Below are positions 44,954 to 54,663 of a stretch of 64,000 nt of DNA, piece after piece (the first letter of the stretch is position 1; each line of letters opens with the position of its first letter). The notes beneath the pieces are model-generated. The model had not been told where the DNA came from. It worked only from the letters and a program-made list of their open reading frames with translations, and searched no databases. Source of the stretch: Pseudomonas serboccidentalis (lineage in GTDB: Bacteria; Pseudomonadota; Gammaproteobacteria; Pseudomonadales; Pseudomonadaceae). The DNA lies in the NCBI RefSeq assembly GCF_028830055.1, contig NZ_CP101655.1:1078132-1142131 (forward strand), written 5' to 3'. Made by a program: the position numbers and the translations under genes.

Positions 44954-45736
44954 TCAGAGCAGGAAATTCAGGCCCACGCAGAACAGCAAAGCGGCGAACA
45001 GCCGTTTCAGCAAGCGCGGTGACAACTTGTGCGCCAGACGCGCGCCGAGGCGGGCGAAGACCATGCTGGTCAGGGCGATGCCCAGCAGCGCCGGTAAATA
45101 GACAAAACCGAGACTATGCGGTGGCAACAACGGATCATGCCAGCCCAGAATCATGAAACTTGATGCACTGGCCACGGCAATCGGCAAGCCGCAGGCCGAC
45201 GAGGTCGCCACTGCTTGCTGCATCGGCACGCTGCGCCAGGTCAGGAACGGCACGGTCAGCGAACCGCCGCCAATCCCGAAAATCGCCGAGGCCCAGCCAA
45301 TCACACTGCCGGCCACGGTCAGACCGAGTTTACCCGGCACCGTTCGACTGGCCTTGGGTTTGACCTCCAGCGCCAGCTGCACGGCGATCACCAGGGCGAA
45401 CACACCGATGATCTTCTGCAGGTGGGGCCCGGAGATCGCCTCAGCCGTCAGCGCACCGAAACCGGCGCCGAGCAGAATGCCCACGGTCATCCACATGAAA
45501 ATCGGCCAGCGCACCGCACCGCGTCGATGGTGCTCGCGCACGGCATTGACCGAAGTGAAGATGATGGTGGCCAGCGATGTCCCTACCGCCAGGTGCGTGA
45601 GGATCGACTGATCGAATCCCTGCAAGGTAAAACTGAACACCAGCACCGGGACAATGATGATCCCGCCGCCAACCCCGAACAGCCCGGCCAGCACGCCCGC
45701 ACAGGCGCCCAACGCCAGATAGAGCAGAAATTCCAT
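44954..45736 (-). CDS. TSUP-family permease (sulfite exporter TauE-like)
   Basis: 260 residues, about 8 membrane helices. The duplicated TSUP motifs are GLFGVGGGIIIVPVL near the N-terminus and SAIFGIGGGSLTVPFLTW in the second half. Substrates of this family are small sulfur or carbon anions; this one is not known. The ATG at 45736 is used; the frame continues upstream as a 40-residue extension without a signal or similarity. Confidence 0.87.
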   Translation of the reverse strand: MEFLLYLALGACAGVLAGLFGVGGGIIIVPVLVFSFTLQGFDQSILTHLAVGTSLATIIFTSVNAVREHHRRGAVRWPIFMWMTVGILLGAGFGALTAEAISGPHLQKIIGVFALVIAVQLALEVKPKASRTVPGKLGLTVAGSVIGWASAIFGIGGGSLTVPFLTWRSVPMQQAVATSSACGLPIAVASASSFMILGWHDPLLPPHSLGFVYLPALLGIALTSMVFARLGARLAHKLSPRLLKRLFAALLFCVGLNFLL

Positions 45737-45866
45737 GACCGTCTCCCAGACGCATCCCCAAAACCGGAGCGGCATGGTAACGGATGCATGCCCTCCGGCG
45801 GAACTGGCGATGGATGCACGGGCGACGACTGCGTAGAGTGAGCAGAAAACACACAAGGATCACCTT

Positions 45867-46613
45867 ATGTGCCTGATTGTTTTTGCCTGGCGCCCGGGCC
45901 ATGCCCAGCCGCTGATCGTCGCGGCCAACCGTGACGAGTTCTATGCCCGGCCCAGCCTGCCGCTGGCGCAATGGCCGCAAGCGCCGCACGTGCACGCCGG
46001 TCGCGATCTGGAAGCGGGCGGCACGTGGCTGGGGATCGGCGCCAACGGGCGTTTTGCCGCGCTGACCAATATCCGCGATCCGCACCAGCCGCCGGCGCGC
46101 AAGTCGCGGGGAGAATTGGTGGCGCGGTTTCTCGCGGGCAATGCGTCACTGGATGATTATTTGCGCGATGTGGTCGATCGATCACCGGAGTACGCCGGGT
46201 TCAACCTGCTGCTGGGCAATGCCCACGAGCTGTGGCACTTCAATGCGCGCACGTCCGAGCCGGTAATGCTGGCGTCCGGGGTCTACGGGCTATCGAATGC
46301 CGGGCTGGACACACCGTGGCCGAAACTGCTCAAGGCGAAGGCGGCGCTAAGCGCGGTGCTGGATGATCCGCAGCCGGCGCGACTGCTGGAGTTACTGGGC
46401 GATGCGCAGACCGCGCCGTTTGCCGAGCTGCCGGACACCGGGGTCGGGCTGGCGACTGAATCACTGTTGTCGAGTGTGTTTATTGCCAGCCAGAGTTACG
46501 GGACGCGGGCGAGTACGGCGTTGATCGTACAGGCGGACGGGACGCGGCGGATGGTTGAGCGCAGCTTTGGGCCGTATGGCGGGCATTTGGGGGAAGTTGA
46601 GATCAATACCTGA
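45867..46613 (+). CDS. NRDE (TANGO2-like) family protein
   Basis: 248 residues. It opens MCLIVFAWRPGH and has VAANRDEFYARP, the Asn-Arg-Asp-Glu that names the family, close to the N-terminus. The N-terminal cysteine could be a nucleophile (Ntn-like fold). Bacterial function is not settled; the eukaryotic homologue TANGO2 is linked to heme or lipid handling. It is divergent from the TSUP gene. Confidence 0.87.
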   Translation: MCLIVFAWRPGHAQPLIVAANRDEFYARPSLPLAQWPQAPHVHAGRDLEAGGTWLGIGANGRFAALTNIRDPHQPPARKSRGELVARFLAGNASLDDYLRDVVDRSPEYAGFNLLLGNAHELWHFNARTSEPVMLASGVYGLSNAGLDTPWPKLLKAKAALSAVLDDPQPARLLELLGDAQTAPFAELPDTGVGLATESLLSSVFIASQSYGTRASTALIVQADGTRRMVERSFGPYGGHLGEVEINT

Positions 46614-46626
46614 AGCGACAACCCAT

Positions 46627-46736
46627 GTGGCGAGGGTGCGAAGCAGCCGCATCCAGCCAATGCGATTTCTCTGAAGAACCTCATTGACCGAATTGGGAGC
46701 GCTCCGCGCCCAGCGGGAGCAAGCTCCCTCGCCACA
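46627..46736. repeat. Degenerate REP pair (TGTGGCGAGGGAGC family)
   Basis: Outer ends TGTGGCGAGGG and CAAGCTCCCTCGCCACA are complementary, but the left core is mutated and the centre is enlarged. It lies between the converging genes NRDE and ptsP. Confidence 0.7.
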
Positions 46737-46750
46737 GGGCCTGCAGCCTT

Positions 46751-49030
46751 TTAGAGAGCCTTGTTGACCGCTGGCGGATTCATCTTCGTCAACCCGAGAT
46801 TCTTCAGCGCCAGTTGCAGCGAGCTGTGGATAACTTGCGGGTTATCGATGGTCATCAGTTCCGCCAGCAGATCCTTGGCCTTGCTCAGGTTGATCTGACG
46901 CAACATCCACTTGACCTTCGGCAAGTTGGTGGCGTTCATCGACAGGCTGTCGAAGCCCATTGCCATCAACAGCACCGCCGCCGCAGGATCACCGGCCATT
47001 TCACCGCAGATGCTCACCGGTTTGCCTTCGGCATGCGCATCGCGCACCACGGTTTGCAGGGCTTGCAGCACCGCCGGGTGCAAGTAGTCGTAGAGATCGG
47101 CTACCCGCGGGTTGTTGCGGTCTACCGCCAGCAGGTACTGGGTCAGGTCGTTGGAGCCGACCGACAGGAAGTCCACCTGCCGCGCCAGTTCCTTGGTCTG
47201 GTACACCGCTGCCGGAATCTCGATCATCACGCCGATGGGCGGCATCGGAACGTCGGTGCCCTCGTCGCGCACTTCGCCCCAGGCCCGGTGGATCAGGTGC
47301 AGGGCTTCTTCGAGTTCGTGGGTGCCGGAGATCATCGGCAGCAGGATCCGCAGGTTGTTCAAGCCTTCACTGGCCTTGAGCATGGCGCGGGTCTGCACCA
47401 GGAAGATTTCCGGGTGGTCGAGGGTCACGCGAATCCCGCGCCAGCCGAGGAACGGGTTGTCTTCCTTGATCGGGAAGTACGACAGCGACTTGTCACCGCC
47501 GATGTCCAGGCTGCGCATGGTTACCGGTTGCGGGTGGAAAGCGGCGAGCTGCTCGCGGTAGATCGCCAGTTGTTCCTTTTCGCTCGGGAAGCGCTGGTTG
47601 ATCATGAACGGCACTTCGGTGCGGTACAGGCCGACACCTTCGGCGCCGCGCTTCTGTGCGCGCGCCACATCGGCCAGCAGGCCGGTGTTGACCCACAGCG
47701 GCATGCGGTGACCGTCGAGGGTCACGCACGGCAGATCGCGCAGGGAGTCGAGACCCAGCGCCAGTTGTTTCTCTTCTTCCACCACCTCGGCGAACTGCTT
47801 GCGCAGCACGTCGCTGGGGTTGGTGTAGACCTCGCCGCGATGCCCGTCGACGATCATCTCGATGCCGTCGACCTTGGCGTACGGCAGGTCGACCAGGCCC
47901 ATCACCGTCGGGATGCCCATGGCCCGGGCCAGGATCGCGACGTGGGAGTTACCCGAACCGAGTACCGAAACCAGACCGACCAGCGTGCCTTCCGGCACCT
48001 CGCCGAGCATCGCCGGCGTCAGCTCTTCGCTGACCAGAATGGTTTTTTCCGGGTAGACCAGGTTCTGCTGCCGCTCTTCCTGCAGGTACGCCAAGAGGCG
48101 GCGGCCGAGGTCTTTGACGTCTGACGCACGTTCGCGCAGGTAGGCGTCGTCCATCAGTTCGAAACGATTGACGTGATCGGTAACCACTTGGCGCAGCGCG
48201 CCCTGGGCCCATTGGCCGGTCTTGATCACGGTGGTGACTTCGCTGCCCAGCGAGGCATCGTCGAGCATCATCAGGTAAACGTCGAACAGCGCGCGCTCTT
48301 CCGGGCGCAGCTGGGTCGCCAGTTTGGCCGACAACGCGCGCATATCGGCACGCACGCCTTCGATGGCAGTCTTGAACAGCGCCAGTTCGGCGTCGATGTC
48401 GGTGATGTGCTTGTCCGGGACGACGTCCAGGTCCGCCGGCGGCAACATCACCACCGCCGTACCGACGGCGGCACCCGGCGAACCCGGCACACCGACGAAC
48501 TTGGCCTCCTGAATGCCCTTGCCCTGACGGCCCAGGCCACGGATCGAACCGGTGGCCTCGGCATGGGCGATAACCCCGGCAAGCTGCGCACTCATGGTCA
48601 CGAGGAAGGCTTCTTCACCTTCATCGAACTGGCGGCGTTCTTTCTGCTGGATGACCAACACGCCGACGACGCGGCGATGGTGAATGATCGGCGCCCCGAG
48701 GAAGGAGGCGTAGCGCTCCTCACCGGTCTCGGCGAAGTAGCGGTAGCGCGGGTGATCCGCGGCGTTTTCGAGGTTCAGGGGTTCTTCACGCGTGCCGACC
48801 AGACCCACCAGACCTTCGTTGGGTGCCATGCTGACCTTGCCGATCGAGCGCTTGTTCAAGCCCTCGGTGGCCATCAGGACGAAGCGGTTGGTCTCGGGAT
48901 CAAGCAGGTAGACCGAGCAGACCTGGCTGCCCATGGCCTCTTTGACGCGCAACACAATAATCCCCAACGCCGCCTTGAGATCCTTGGCGGAGTTAACTTC
49001 CTGGACGATCTTGCGCAGCGTATTGAGCAT
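46751..49030 (-). CDS. ptsP: Nitrogen-PTS enzyme I (PEP-protein phosphotransferase)
   Basis: 759 residues. An N-terminal GAF domain (about 1-165) precedes the EI part: a phospho-histidine block GSGNSHVAILARAMGIPTVMG, and the C-terminal PEP-binding barrel with LYRTEVPFM, GGDKSLSYFP and the SVGSNDLTQYLLAVDR motif. It passes phosphate from PEP to NPr and EIIA-Ntr, linking nitrogen and carbon status to regulation, not sugar uptake. The gene begins 22 bases after rppH and is co-transcribed with it. Confidence 0.96.
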   Translation of the reverse strand: MLNTLRKIVQEVNSAKDLKAALGIIVLRVKEAMGSQVCSVYLLDPETNRFVLMATEGLNKRSIGKVSMAPNEGLVGLVGTREEPLNLENAADHPRYRYFAETGEERYASFLGAPIIHHRRVVGVLVIQQKERRQFDEGEEAFLVTMSAQLAGVIAHAEATGSIRGLGRQGKGIQEAKFVGVPGSPGAAVGTAVVMLPPADLDVVPDKHITDIDAELALFKTAIEGVRADMRALSAKLATQLRPEERALFDVYLMMLDDASLGSEVTTVIKTGQWAQGALRQVVTDHVNRFELMDDAYLRERASDVKDLGRRLLAYLQEERQQNLVYPEKTILVSEELTPAMLGEVPEGTLVGLVSVLGSGNSHVAILARAMGIPTVMGLVDLPYAKVDGIEMIVDGHRGEVYTNPSDVLRKQFAEVVEEEKQLALGLDSLRDLPCVTLDGHRMPLWVNTGLLADVARAQKRGAEGVGLYRTEVPFMINQRFPSEKEQLAIYREQLAAFHPQPVTMRSLDIGGDKSLSYFPIKEDNPFLGWRGIRVTLDHPEIFLVQTRAMLKASEGLNNLRILLPMISGTHELEEALHLIHRAWGEVRDEGTDVPMPPIGVMIEIPAAVYQTKELARQVDFLSVGSNDLTQYLLAVDRNNPRVADLYDYLHPAVLQALQTVVRDAHAEGKPVSICGEMAGDPAAAVLLMAMGFDSLSMNATNLPKVKWMLRQINLSKAKDLLAELMTIDNPQVIHSSLQLALKNLGLTKMNPPAVNKAL

Positions 49031-49052
49031 GGCTCGGGGTCGAACTCCGTCG

Positions 49053-49532
49053 TCAGTCGCGCGCTAAAAGGCGCGGGGCAAGCTCTTTGAGGGCGCGTCG
49101 ATACACCTCGCGCTTGAATGTCACCACCTGGCCCAACGGATACCAATAACTGACCCAGCGCCAGCCATCGAACTCCGGTTTACCGGTCAAATCCATCCGC
49201 ACCCGCTGCTCGTTGGAGATCAGGCGCAGGAGAAACCATTTCTGCTTCTGGCCGATGCACAGCGGTTGGCTGTGAGTACGCACCAGACGTTGCGGCAAAC
49301 GATAGCGCAACCAGCCCCGGGTACAGGCCAGTATTTCAACATCTTCACGTTCCAGGCCAACTTCTTCGTTCAGCTCGCGGTACAAGGCGTCTTCCGGCGT
49401 CTCCTCGGGATTGATTCCCCCCTGCGGAAACTGCCAGGCATCTTGATTGATACGGCGAGCCCATAGCACCTGGCCGGCGTCATTCGTCAGAATGATCCCG
49501 ACATTGGGGCGGAAACCATCGGGGTCGATCAC
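49053..49532 (-). CDS. rppH: RNA pyrophosphohydrolase
   Basis: 159 residues. Nudix box [23 protein letters not shown] (residues 38-60) intact. It removes pyrophosphate from 5' ends of mRNA to trigger RNase E decay. Starts with GTG at 49532 behind GAGG, giving [12 protein letters not shown], the typical N-terminus. The longer frame from 49592 is not supported. Operon with ptsP as in most proteobacteria. Confidence 0.96.
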
Positions 49533-49675
49533 GGCAACAACCTCGCAAACGCATGTCGCCGCATTGTTCCACAAAGGTTGATAAGGCGGCAACGAAGGTT
49601 CCTACCTTATGTGCACTCTTGTGAAAAGACCGTATTCTTGTCGCCTTTTTACTGACTTTTCAGCGGGTAACTGCA

Positions 49676-50332
49676 ATGCGCCTGGCTCTATTCGATTTGG
49701 ACAACACCCTTCTGGGCGGCGACAGTGATCACGCCTGGGGCGATTATCTGTGCGAACGCGGCTTCCTCGATCCGGTGGCGTACAAGGCGCGCAACGACGA
49801 GTTCTACCAGGATTACCTGGCCGGCAAGCTGGATAACGCCGCGTACCTGAACTTCTGCCTGGAAATCCTCGGCCGCACCGAAATGGCCGTGCTCGATCAG
49901 TGGCACAACGATTACATGCGCGACTGCATCGAGCCGATCGTGCTGCCCAAGGCCCTGGACCTGCTGAAACAGCACCGTGACGCCGGCGACAAACTGGTGA
50001 TCATCACCGCCACCAACCGCTTCGTGACGGGACCGATTGCCATGCGTCTGGGCGTCGAAACCCTGATCGCCACCGAATGCGAAATGATCGACGGCCGCTA
50101 CAGTGGGCGCAGCACCGACATTCCGTGCTTCCGCGAAGGCAAGGTGACACGCCTCAATCGCTGGCTGGATGAGACCGGGCATTCGCTGGATGACAGCTAT
50201 TTCTACAGCGATTCGATGAATGACCTGCCGCTGCTGGAGCAGGTGGCGAACCCGGTCGCTGTCGATCCGGACCCGAATCTGCGCGCTGAAGCCGAGAAGC
50301 GTGGCTGGCCGGTTATCTCGCTGCGGAGCTGA
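49676..50332 (+). CDS. HAD-IB family phosphatase
   Basis: 218 residues. Motif [14 protein letters not shown], motif [15 protein letters not shown], Lys in motif III and motif [15 protein letters not shown]: a complete SerB-like HAD (TIGR01490-type) enzyme. The P. aeruginosa gene in the same place has been linked, as I recall, to histidinol-phosphate dephosphorylation; that identity is uncertain here. It is divergent from rppH. Confidence 0.88.
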   Translation: MRLALFDLDNTLLGGDSDHAWGDYLCERGFLDPVAYKARNDEFYQDYLAGKLDNAAYLNFCLEILGRTEMAVLDQWHNDYMRDCIEPIVLPKALDLLKQHRDAGDKLVIITATNRFVTGPIAMRLGVETLIATECEMIDGRYSGRSTDIPCFREGKVTRLNRWLDETGHSLDDSYFYSDSMNDLPLLEQVANPVAVDPDPNLRAEAEKRGWPVISLRS

Positions 50333-50338
50333 TATCGC

Positions 50339-50419
50339 TATCGCGAGCAGGCTCACTCCGACAATTGACCGAGTTCCAACTCTGGAATGCGGTCACTGCA
50401 GGAGTGAGCCTGCTCGCGA
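50339..50419. repeat. REP pair (GGAGTGAGCCTGCTCGCGA family)
   Basis: Arms from 50339-50362 and 50397-50419, with a 34-base centre. Between converging genes. Confidence 0.82.
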
Positions 50420-50443
50420 ATGGGGTCAACGCGGTCTCCAGCC

Positions 50444-50869
50444 TTAAACAGGCTTGGCCCCCATCAACCCGGCAATGGCGATAAAGCAGACAAAACTGAA
50501 CAACGCCAAGGCAAAGCTGAACCGCCCCACCCCACCCGGCGCCTTGCGCAGGCGATTCAAACGCACCAGCAGCCAGAACCACGCCAGCGCCGCCACGGTG
50601 TACAGCACGCTGGAGGCCAGCAGCCAGGTCTGCCCCAGCGGCCAGCCCACCAGATGCACCATCCCCCAGCCGGTGAACGGCATGCTCAACAGCGCCAGCC
50701 CCATCAACAGCCAGATGAACACCCGGGGCCGTTGCAAGGTACGGCTTCCCGCTGTTGCATCACCTTTGCGCTTCGCCAGAAAAACCCAGATCCCCAGACC
50801 CAGTGCACTGGCCAGCAACACCACCGTCGCCACCATGTGCGCCACTTTCAGGGCGGTTAACGTTTCCAT
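50444..50869 (-). CDS. DUF2269-like membrane protein
   Basis: 141 residues with four hydrophobic helices (about 10-30, 50-68, 80-100 and 115-135). The opening KVAHMVATVVLLASALGLGIW is typical of the DUF2269 group. Function unknown. It lies downstream of ilvA on the same strand with a gap of 39 bases, so it may be co-transcribed. Confidence 0.8.
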   Translation of the reverse strand: METLTALKVAHMVATVVLLASALGLGIWVFLAKRKGDATAGSRTLQRPRVFIWLLMGLALLSMPFTGWGMVHLVGWPLGQTWLLASSVLYTVAALAWFWLLVRLNRLRKAPGGVGRFSFALALFSFVCFIAIAGLMGAKPV

Positions 50870-50908
50870 TGTTCGATTTCCTTATGGCCTGCCCATCAGC
50901 GTAGCCGC

Positions 50909-52423
50909 TCAGCCAAGAAACAGCTGATAGGCCGGGTTCTCGCTTTCATCCCAGTACGGGTAGCCGATTTCTTCAAGCGCCGCCGGTACCAGATGACGCT
51001 CGTCGTGCGGTACTTGCAGACCGGCAACCACCCGGCCATCCGCCGCGCCGTGGTTACGGTAATGGAACATCGAAATGTTCCAGCGCCCGCCGAGTTTGTT
51101 GAGGAAGTTGAACAGCGCACCCGGGCGCTCCGGGAACTCGAAACGGAACACCACTTCATCGATGACATGCGCCGCATGCCCGCCGACCATGTGCCGAATG
51201 TGCAATTTGGCCAACTCGTTGTCGGTCAGATCGAGCACCGGGAAACCTTGCTCGGTCAGGCTTGCCAGCAACGCGCTGCGCGGGTCGTTTTCCGGGTGAG
51301 TCTGCACACCGACGAAGATGTGCGCTTCGCTGCCGGTGTTGTAGCGGTAGTTGAATTCGGTGATCTGGCGTTTGCCAATGGCTTCGCAGAACGCCTTGAA
51401 GCTGCCGGCCTGCTCAGGAATGGTCACAGCGATGATCGCTTCGCGGCCCTCGCCCAGCTCGGCGCGTTCGGCGACGTGGCGCAAACGGTCAAAATTGACG
51501 TTGGCCCCGGAGTCGATGGCCACGAAAGTCTGGCCGCTGACACCGCGCAACTCGACGTACTTCTTGATCCCGGCTACGCCCAAGGCGCCGGCAGGTTCGG
51601 TGATCGAGCGGGTATCGTCGTAGATATCCTTGATTGCCGCGCAGATCTCGTCAGTGCTGACGGTGATCACTTCGTCGACGTAGTCCTTACAGATGTCGAA
51701 GGTGTGCTGGCCGATCTGCGCCACTGCCACGCCGTCGGCAAAGATGCCCACGGTTGGCAGCACCACGCGCTCACCGGCAGCCATGGCCGCTTGCAGGCAG
51801 TTGGAGTCGTCCGGCTCGACGCCGATGACCTTGATGTCCGGGCGCAGGTATTTCACATACGCCGCGATACCGGCAATCAGACCGCCGCCACCGACCGGCA
51901 CGAAGATCGCGTCCAGCGGTTGCGGGTGCTGACGCAGAATTTCCATCGCCACGGTGCCCTGCCCGGCAATGGTGTGCGGATCATCGTACGGGTGGATGTA
52001 GACGTAGCCCTTTTCATCGACCAGTTTCAGCGAGTAGGCCAGCGCTTCCGGGAACGAATCGCCGTGCAGTACCACTTTGCCGCCGCGCGAACGCACGCCC
52101 TCGACCTTGATCTCCGGGGTGGTCTTGGGCATCACGATGGTCGCTTTCACGCCCAGCACTTTCGCCGCCAGCGCCAGCCCCTGCGCATGGTTGCCCGCCG
52201 ACGCGGTGACCACGCCACGGGCGCGCTCTTCGTCGGTCAGTTGGGTCAACTTGTTGTAGGCGCCACGAATCTTGAACGAGAACACCGGCTGCAAGTCTTC
52301 ACGCTTGAGCCAGATGTCATTGCCCAGCCGCTCGGAGAGCTGGCGAGCGTTCTGCAGCGGGGTTTCTACGGCAACGTCATAAACGCGCGAGGTGAGGATC
52401 TTTTTGACGTACTGTTCGAGCAT
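50909..52423 (-). CDS. ilvA: Biosynthetic threonine dehydratase
   Basis: 504 residues. The PLP lysine is in SFKIRGAYNKL, the glycine-rich phosphate loop is PVGGGGLIAG, and two ACT-like regulatory domains follow (from about residue 325). The two-ACT form is the isoleucine-inhibited biosynthetic enzyme that makes 2-oxobutanoate from threonine. It complements IlvD, encoded 25 kb away. Confidence 0.97.
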   Translation of the reverse strand: MLEQYVKKILTSRVYDVAVETPLQNARQLSERLGNDIWLKREDLQPVFSFKIRGAYNKLTQLTDEERARGVVTASAGNHAQGLALAAKVLGVKATIVMPKTTPEIKVEGVRSRGGKVVLHGDSFPEALAYSLKLVDEKGYVYIHPYDDPHTIAGQGTVAMEILRQHPQPLDAIFVPVGGGGLIAGIAAYVKYLRPDIKVIGVEPDDSNCLQAAMAAGERVVLPTVGIFADGVAVAQIGQHTFDICKDYVDEVITVSTDEICAAIKDIYDDTRSITEPAGALGVAGIKKYVELRGVSGQTFVAIDSGANVNFDRLRHVAERAELGEGREAIIAVTIPEQAGSFKAFCEAIGKRQITEFNYRYNTGSEAHIFVGVQTHPENDPRSALLASLTEQGFPVLDLTDNELAKLHIRHMVGGHAAHVIDEVVFRFEFPERPGALFNFLNKLGGRWNISMFHYRNHGAADGRVVAGLQVPHDERHLVPAALEEIGYPYWDESENPAYQLFLG

Positions 52424-52723
52424 CGGAAAGCATCACTGAGCGGTTGGGCAGGGCCAAGGAGTCTAACCCGGCTTTCAGCCGGACGACCACACTAAACAGG
52501 TGGTTTTAGCCCGTGGAACGCCATTGTGGCGAGGGAGCTTGCTCCCGCTCGGCTGCGCAGCAGTCGTAAACCTGAGCATGGGATGTGCCTGGAAGAATGC
52601 AAAGGACCGCTTCGCGCTCCAACGGGGGCAAGCCCCCTCACCACAGGGTGTTTCCCCCTGCACTGCTGCGCGGCCTATAATGCCGGCCTTTCGTTCCCCC
52701 CTCTTCGGCACCTCGGAGCCCGC
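52424..52723. repeat. ilvA-rpiA divergent region with degenerate REP pair
   Basis: 300 bases between divergent ilvA and rpiA. A REP of the TGTGGCGAGGGAGC family (left arm 52525-52549, degenerate right arm about 52620-52645) sits in the middle. That is unusual because the promoters of both genes must be placed around it. No other gene-like frame. Confidence 0.75.
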
Positions 52724-53398
52724 ATGACCCAGGATCAACTCAAACAGGCAGTGGCTCAGGCCGCCGTCGACTTCATCCTTCCGAAACTCGACGACAAGAG
52801 CATCGTCGGGGTCGGCACCGGCTCCACCGCCAACTGCTTCATCGATGCACTGGCCCAGCACAAGGGCGCGTTCGATGGCGCGGTCGCCAGCTCCGAAGCC
52901 ACCGCTGCGCGCCTCAAGGGCCACGGCATTCCGGTGTATGAACTGAACACCGTCAGCGACCTGGAGTTCTACGTCGACGGCGCCGATGAAAGCGATGAGC
53001 ACCTGAACCTGATCAAGGGCGGCGGCGCGGCCCTGACCCGCGAGAAGATCGTCGCGGCGGTGGCCAAGACCTTCATCTGCATCGCCGACGCCAGCAAACT
53101 GGTACCGGTGTTGGGCGAATTCCCCCTGCCGGTCGAAGTGATCCCGATGGCCCGCAGCCACGTGGCCCGTCAGCTGGTGAAACTGGGCGGCGACCCGGTG
53201 TACCGCGAAGGCGTGCTGACCGACAACGGCAACATCATCCTCGACGTGCACAACCTGCAGATCACCAACCCGGTGGAACTGGAAGCGCAGATCAACGCGA
53301 TCGTCGGCGTGGTCACCAACGGCCTGTTCGCGGCGCGTCCGGCGGATCTGCTGTTGCTGGGCACCAGCGAAGGCGTGAAAACCCTTAAGGCTGAGTAA
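52724..53398 (+). CDS. rpiA: Ribose-5-phosphate isomerase A
   Basis: 224 residues. [16 protein letters not shown], then [27 protein letters not shown] with the active-site acid and lysine, are diagnostic of RpiA. It interconverts ribose-5-P and ribulose-5-P in the pentose phosphate pathway. The ATG at 52724 has GGAG 8 bases upstream. Longer frames upstream cross the REP and are rejected. Confidence 0.97.
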   Translation: MTQDQLKQAVAQAAVDFILPKLDDKSIVGVGTGSTANCFIDALAQHKGAFDGAVASSEATAARLKGHGIPVYELNTVSDLEFYVDGADESDEHLNLIKGGGAALTREKIVAAVAKTFICIADASKLVPVLGEFPLPVEVIPMARSHVARQLVKLGGDPVYREGVLTDNGNIILDVHNLQITNPVELEAQINAIVGVVTNGLFAARPADLLLLGTSEGVKTLKAE

Positions 53399-53439
53399 GC
53401 CAAGACTGCCCCCACCTTATGGGCAGATGAAATCCCCCC

Positions 53440-53529
53440 TGTAGGCGTGAGCCTGCTCGCGATAGCGGCCTGTCAGTTGATATTGATGTCGACTGACACA
53501 CCGCTATCGCGAGCAGGCACACGCCTACA
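53440..53529. repeat. Long REP pair with conserved centre
   Basis: Arms 53440-53477 and 53492-53529. Beyond the usual core GTAGGCGTGAGCCTGCTCGCGAT, complementarity continues through GCGG..TGTCAGT / ACTGACA..CCGC. Copies with the same centre are at 55740 and 60626. Confidence 0.88.
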
Positions 53530-53547
53530 TTGGTTTTTGGGTGCTGG

Positions 53548-54465
53548 TTAGTTTTGCGCAGGCTTCTTGAAGACGTAAAACAGGTTCGGCTCACTCACCA
53601 GATACAGCGTCCCGTCATCATCCATTGCAATGCCCTCAGCCTGCGGCACGCGTTTCTGCAAGCCCTGCCGACCCTTGTTCAGGGACAAGGTACTCAGCGG
53701 GCGCCCGTCCACGTCCAGTTCCAGAATCAGCCCCGACTCGTCAGACAGCGCCAGCAAATGACCGCTGCGCTCGTCGTATTGCAGGCTCGACAGATCGCGC
53801 ACGAACATCCCGGCATCGCGCTTGGGGTTGTTGATCACGTGTACCGCGTAGGACTTTTCCGGATTGAAGTGCGGGAAACCGTGCACTTCATAAATCAGCA
53901 TCGGGTCACGCTCCTTGGCCACGAACAGACGCTTGCCCACCGAATCATACGCCAGGCCTTCGAAGCCCTTGTTGCCGCTCATGTGCACGCCGAGGGTCAT
54001 TTGCTCAGCGTCCGCCGCATCGAGGAAAGCGGTGTCCTGCTCCAGATGGACCTTGATCAGACGTTGCTGGCGCTCGTCGGTGATCACGTATGTGTCGGCG
54101 CTGATGAACTCCACCGCTTCCGGATCGCCGAAACCGATCAGCGCGATACGCCGCAGGATCTTGCCTTCGAGCGACAGTTCGACCAGTTCGGCATTCTTGT
54201 TGGTCACGGTGAACAAGCTGTGGCGCACCGGGTCGTAGGTCAGCGCCGAGACATCGTCGTTCAGACCATCGATGACCCTGGCTTCGACCTCAACCCGGTA
54301 CTGATCCAGGCCGATGGCCTGGCTGCTCAACGGCTGCCACAGGGTGTGCAAATTGAACCAGGCGCGCTCGAACAGGCGCAGGCATTGGCCGATCGCGATC
54401 AACGCGATCAGGGCCATCACTGACAGGATGACAAACAGGGGCTTGGGACGGGCAAGTCGACGCAT
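53548..54465 (-). CDS. SdiA-regulated-type beta-propeller protein, copy 1
   Basis: 305 residues. An N-terminal membrane anchor (LFVILSVMALIALIAIGQCL, 9-28) leads into repeated blades such as DDVSALTYDPVRHSLFTVTN, NKGFEGLAYDSVGKRLFVAKE and RDLSSLQYDERSGHLLALSDE, matching the SdiA-regulated (PF06977-like) family. The ending LYLVSEPNLFYVFKK is shared with copy 2. The protein likely faces the periplasm. Function unknown. ATG at 54465 preferred because it gives the anchor directly; the frame upstream enters a REP. Confidence 0.82.
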   Translation of the reverse strand: MRRLARPKPLFVILSVMALIALIAIGQCLRLFERAWFNLHTLWQPLSSQAIGLDQYRVEVEARVIDGLNDDVSALTYDPVRHSLFTVTNKNAELVELSLEGKILRRIALIGFGDPEAVEFISADTYVITDERQQRLIKVHLEQDTAFLDAADAEQMTLGVHMSGNKGFEGLAYDSVGKRLFVAKERDPMLIYEVHGFPHFNPEKSYAVHVINNPKRDAGMFVRDLSSLQYDERSGHLLALSDESGLILELDVDGRPLSTLSLNKGRQGLQKRVPQAEGIAMDDDGTLYLVSEPNLFYVFKKPAQN

Positions 54466-54559
54466 TCGGGCAGGCTCGGGATCAAAACAGGCGGATGAAA
54501 TATCACGCCTGTCTGAACTGAAGCTTAATGGCCACTTGCCCTTCGCCACAACAGAACCG

Positions 54560-54643
54560 TGTAGGAGCTGCCGAAGGCTGCGATCTTTTGACGTTGATTC
54601 TAAAAACAAAATCAAAAGATCGCAGCCTGCGGCAGCTCCTACA
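54560..54643. repeat. REP pair, tail-to-tail (GCTGCCGAAGGC family)
   Basis: Arms 54560-54589 and 54614-54643, one mismatch (CCTGCGGC), between the two SdiA-regulated-type genes. Confidence 0.88.
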
Positions 54644-54663
54644 TGAGGACCGGTGAAAGGCTT

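Noticed and set aside
52526..52723. 66-codon N-terminal extension of RpiA
   Set aside because: It crosses a REP pair; normal RpiA begins MTQDQLKQ at 52724 with its own GGAG.
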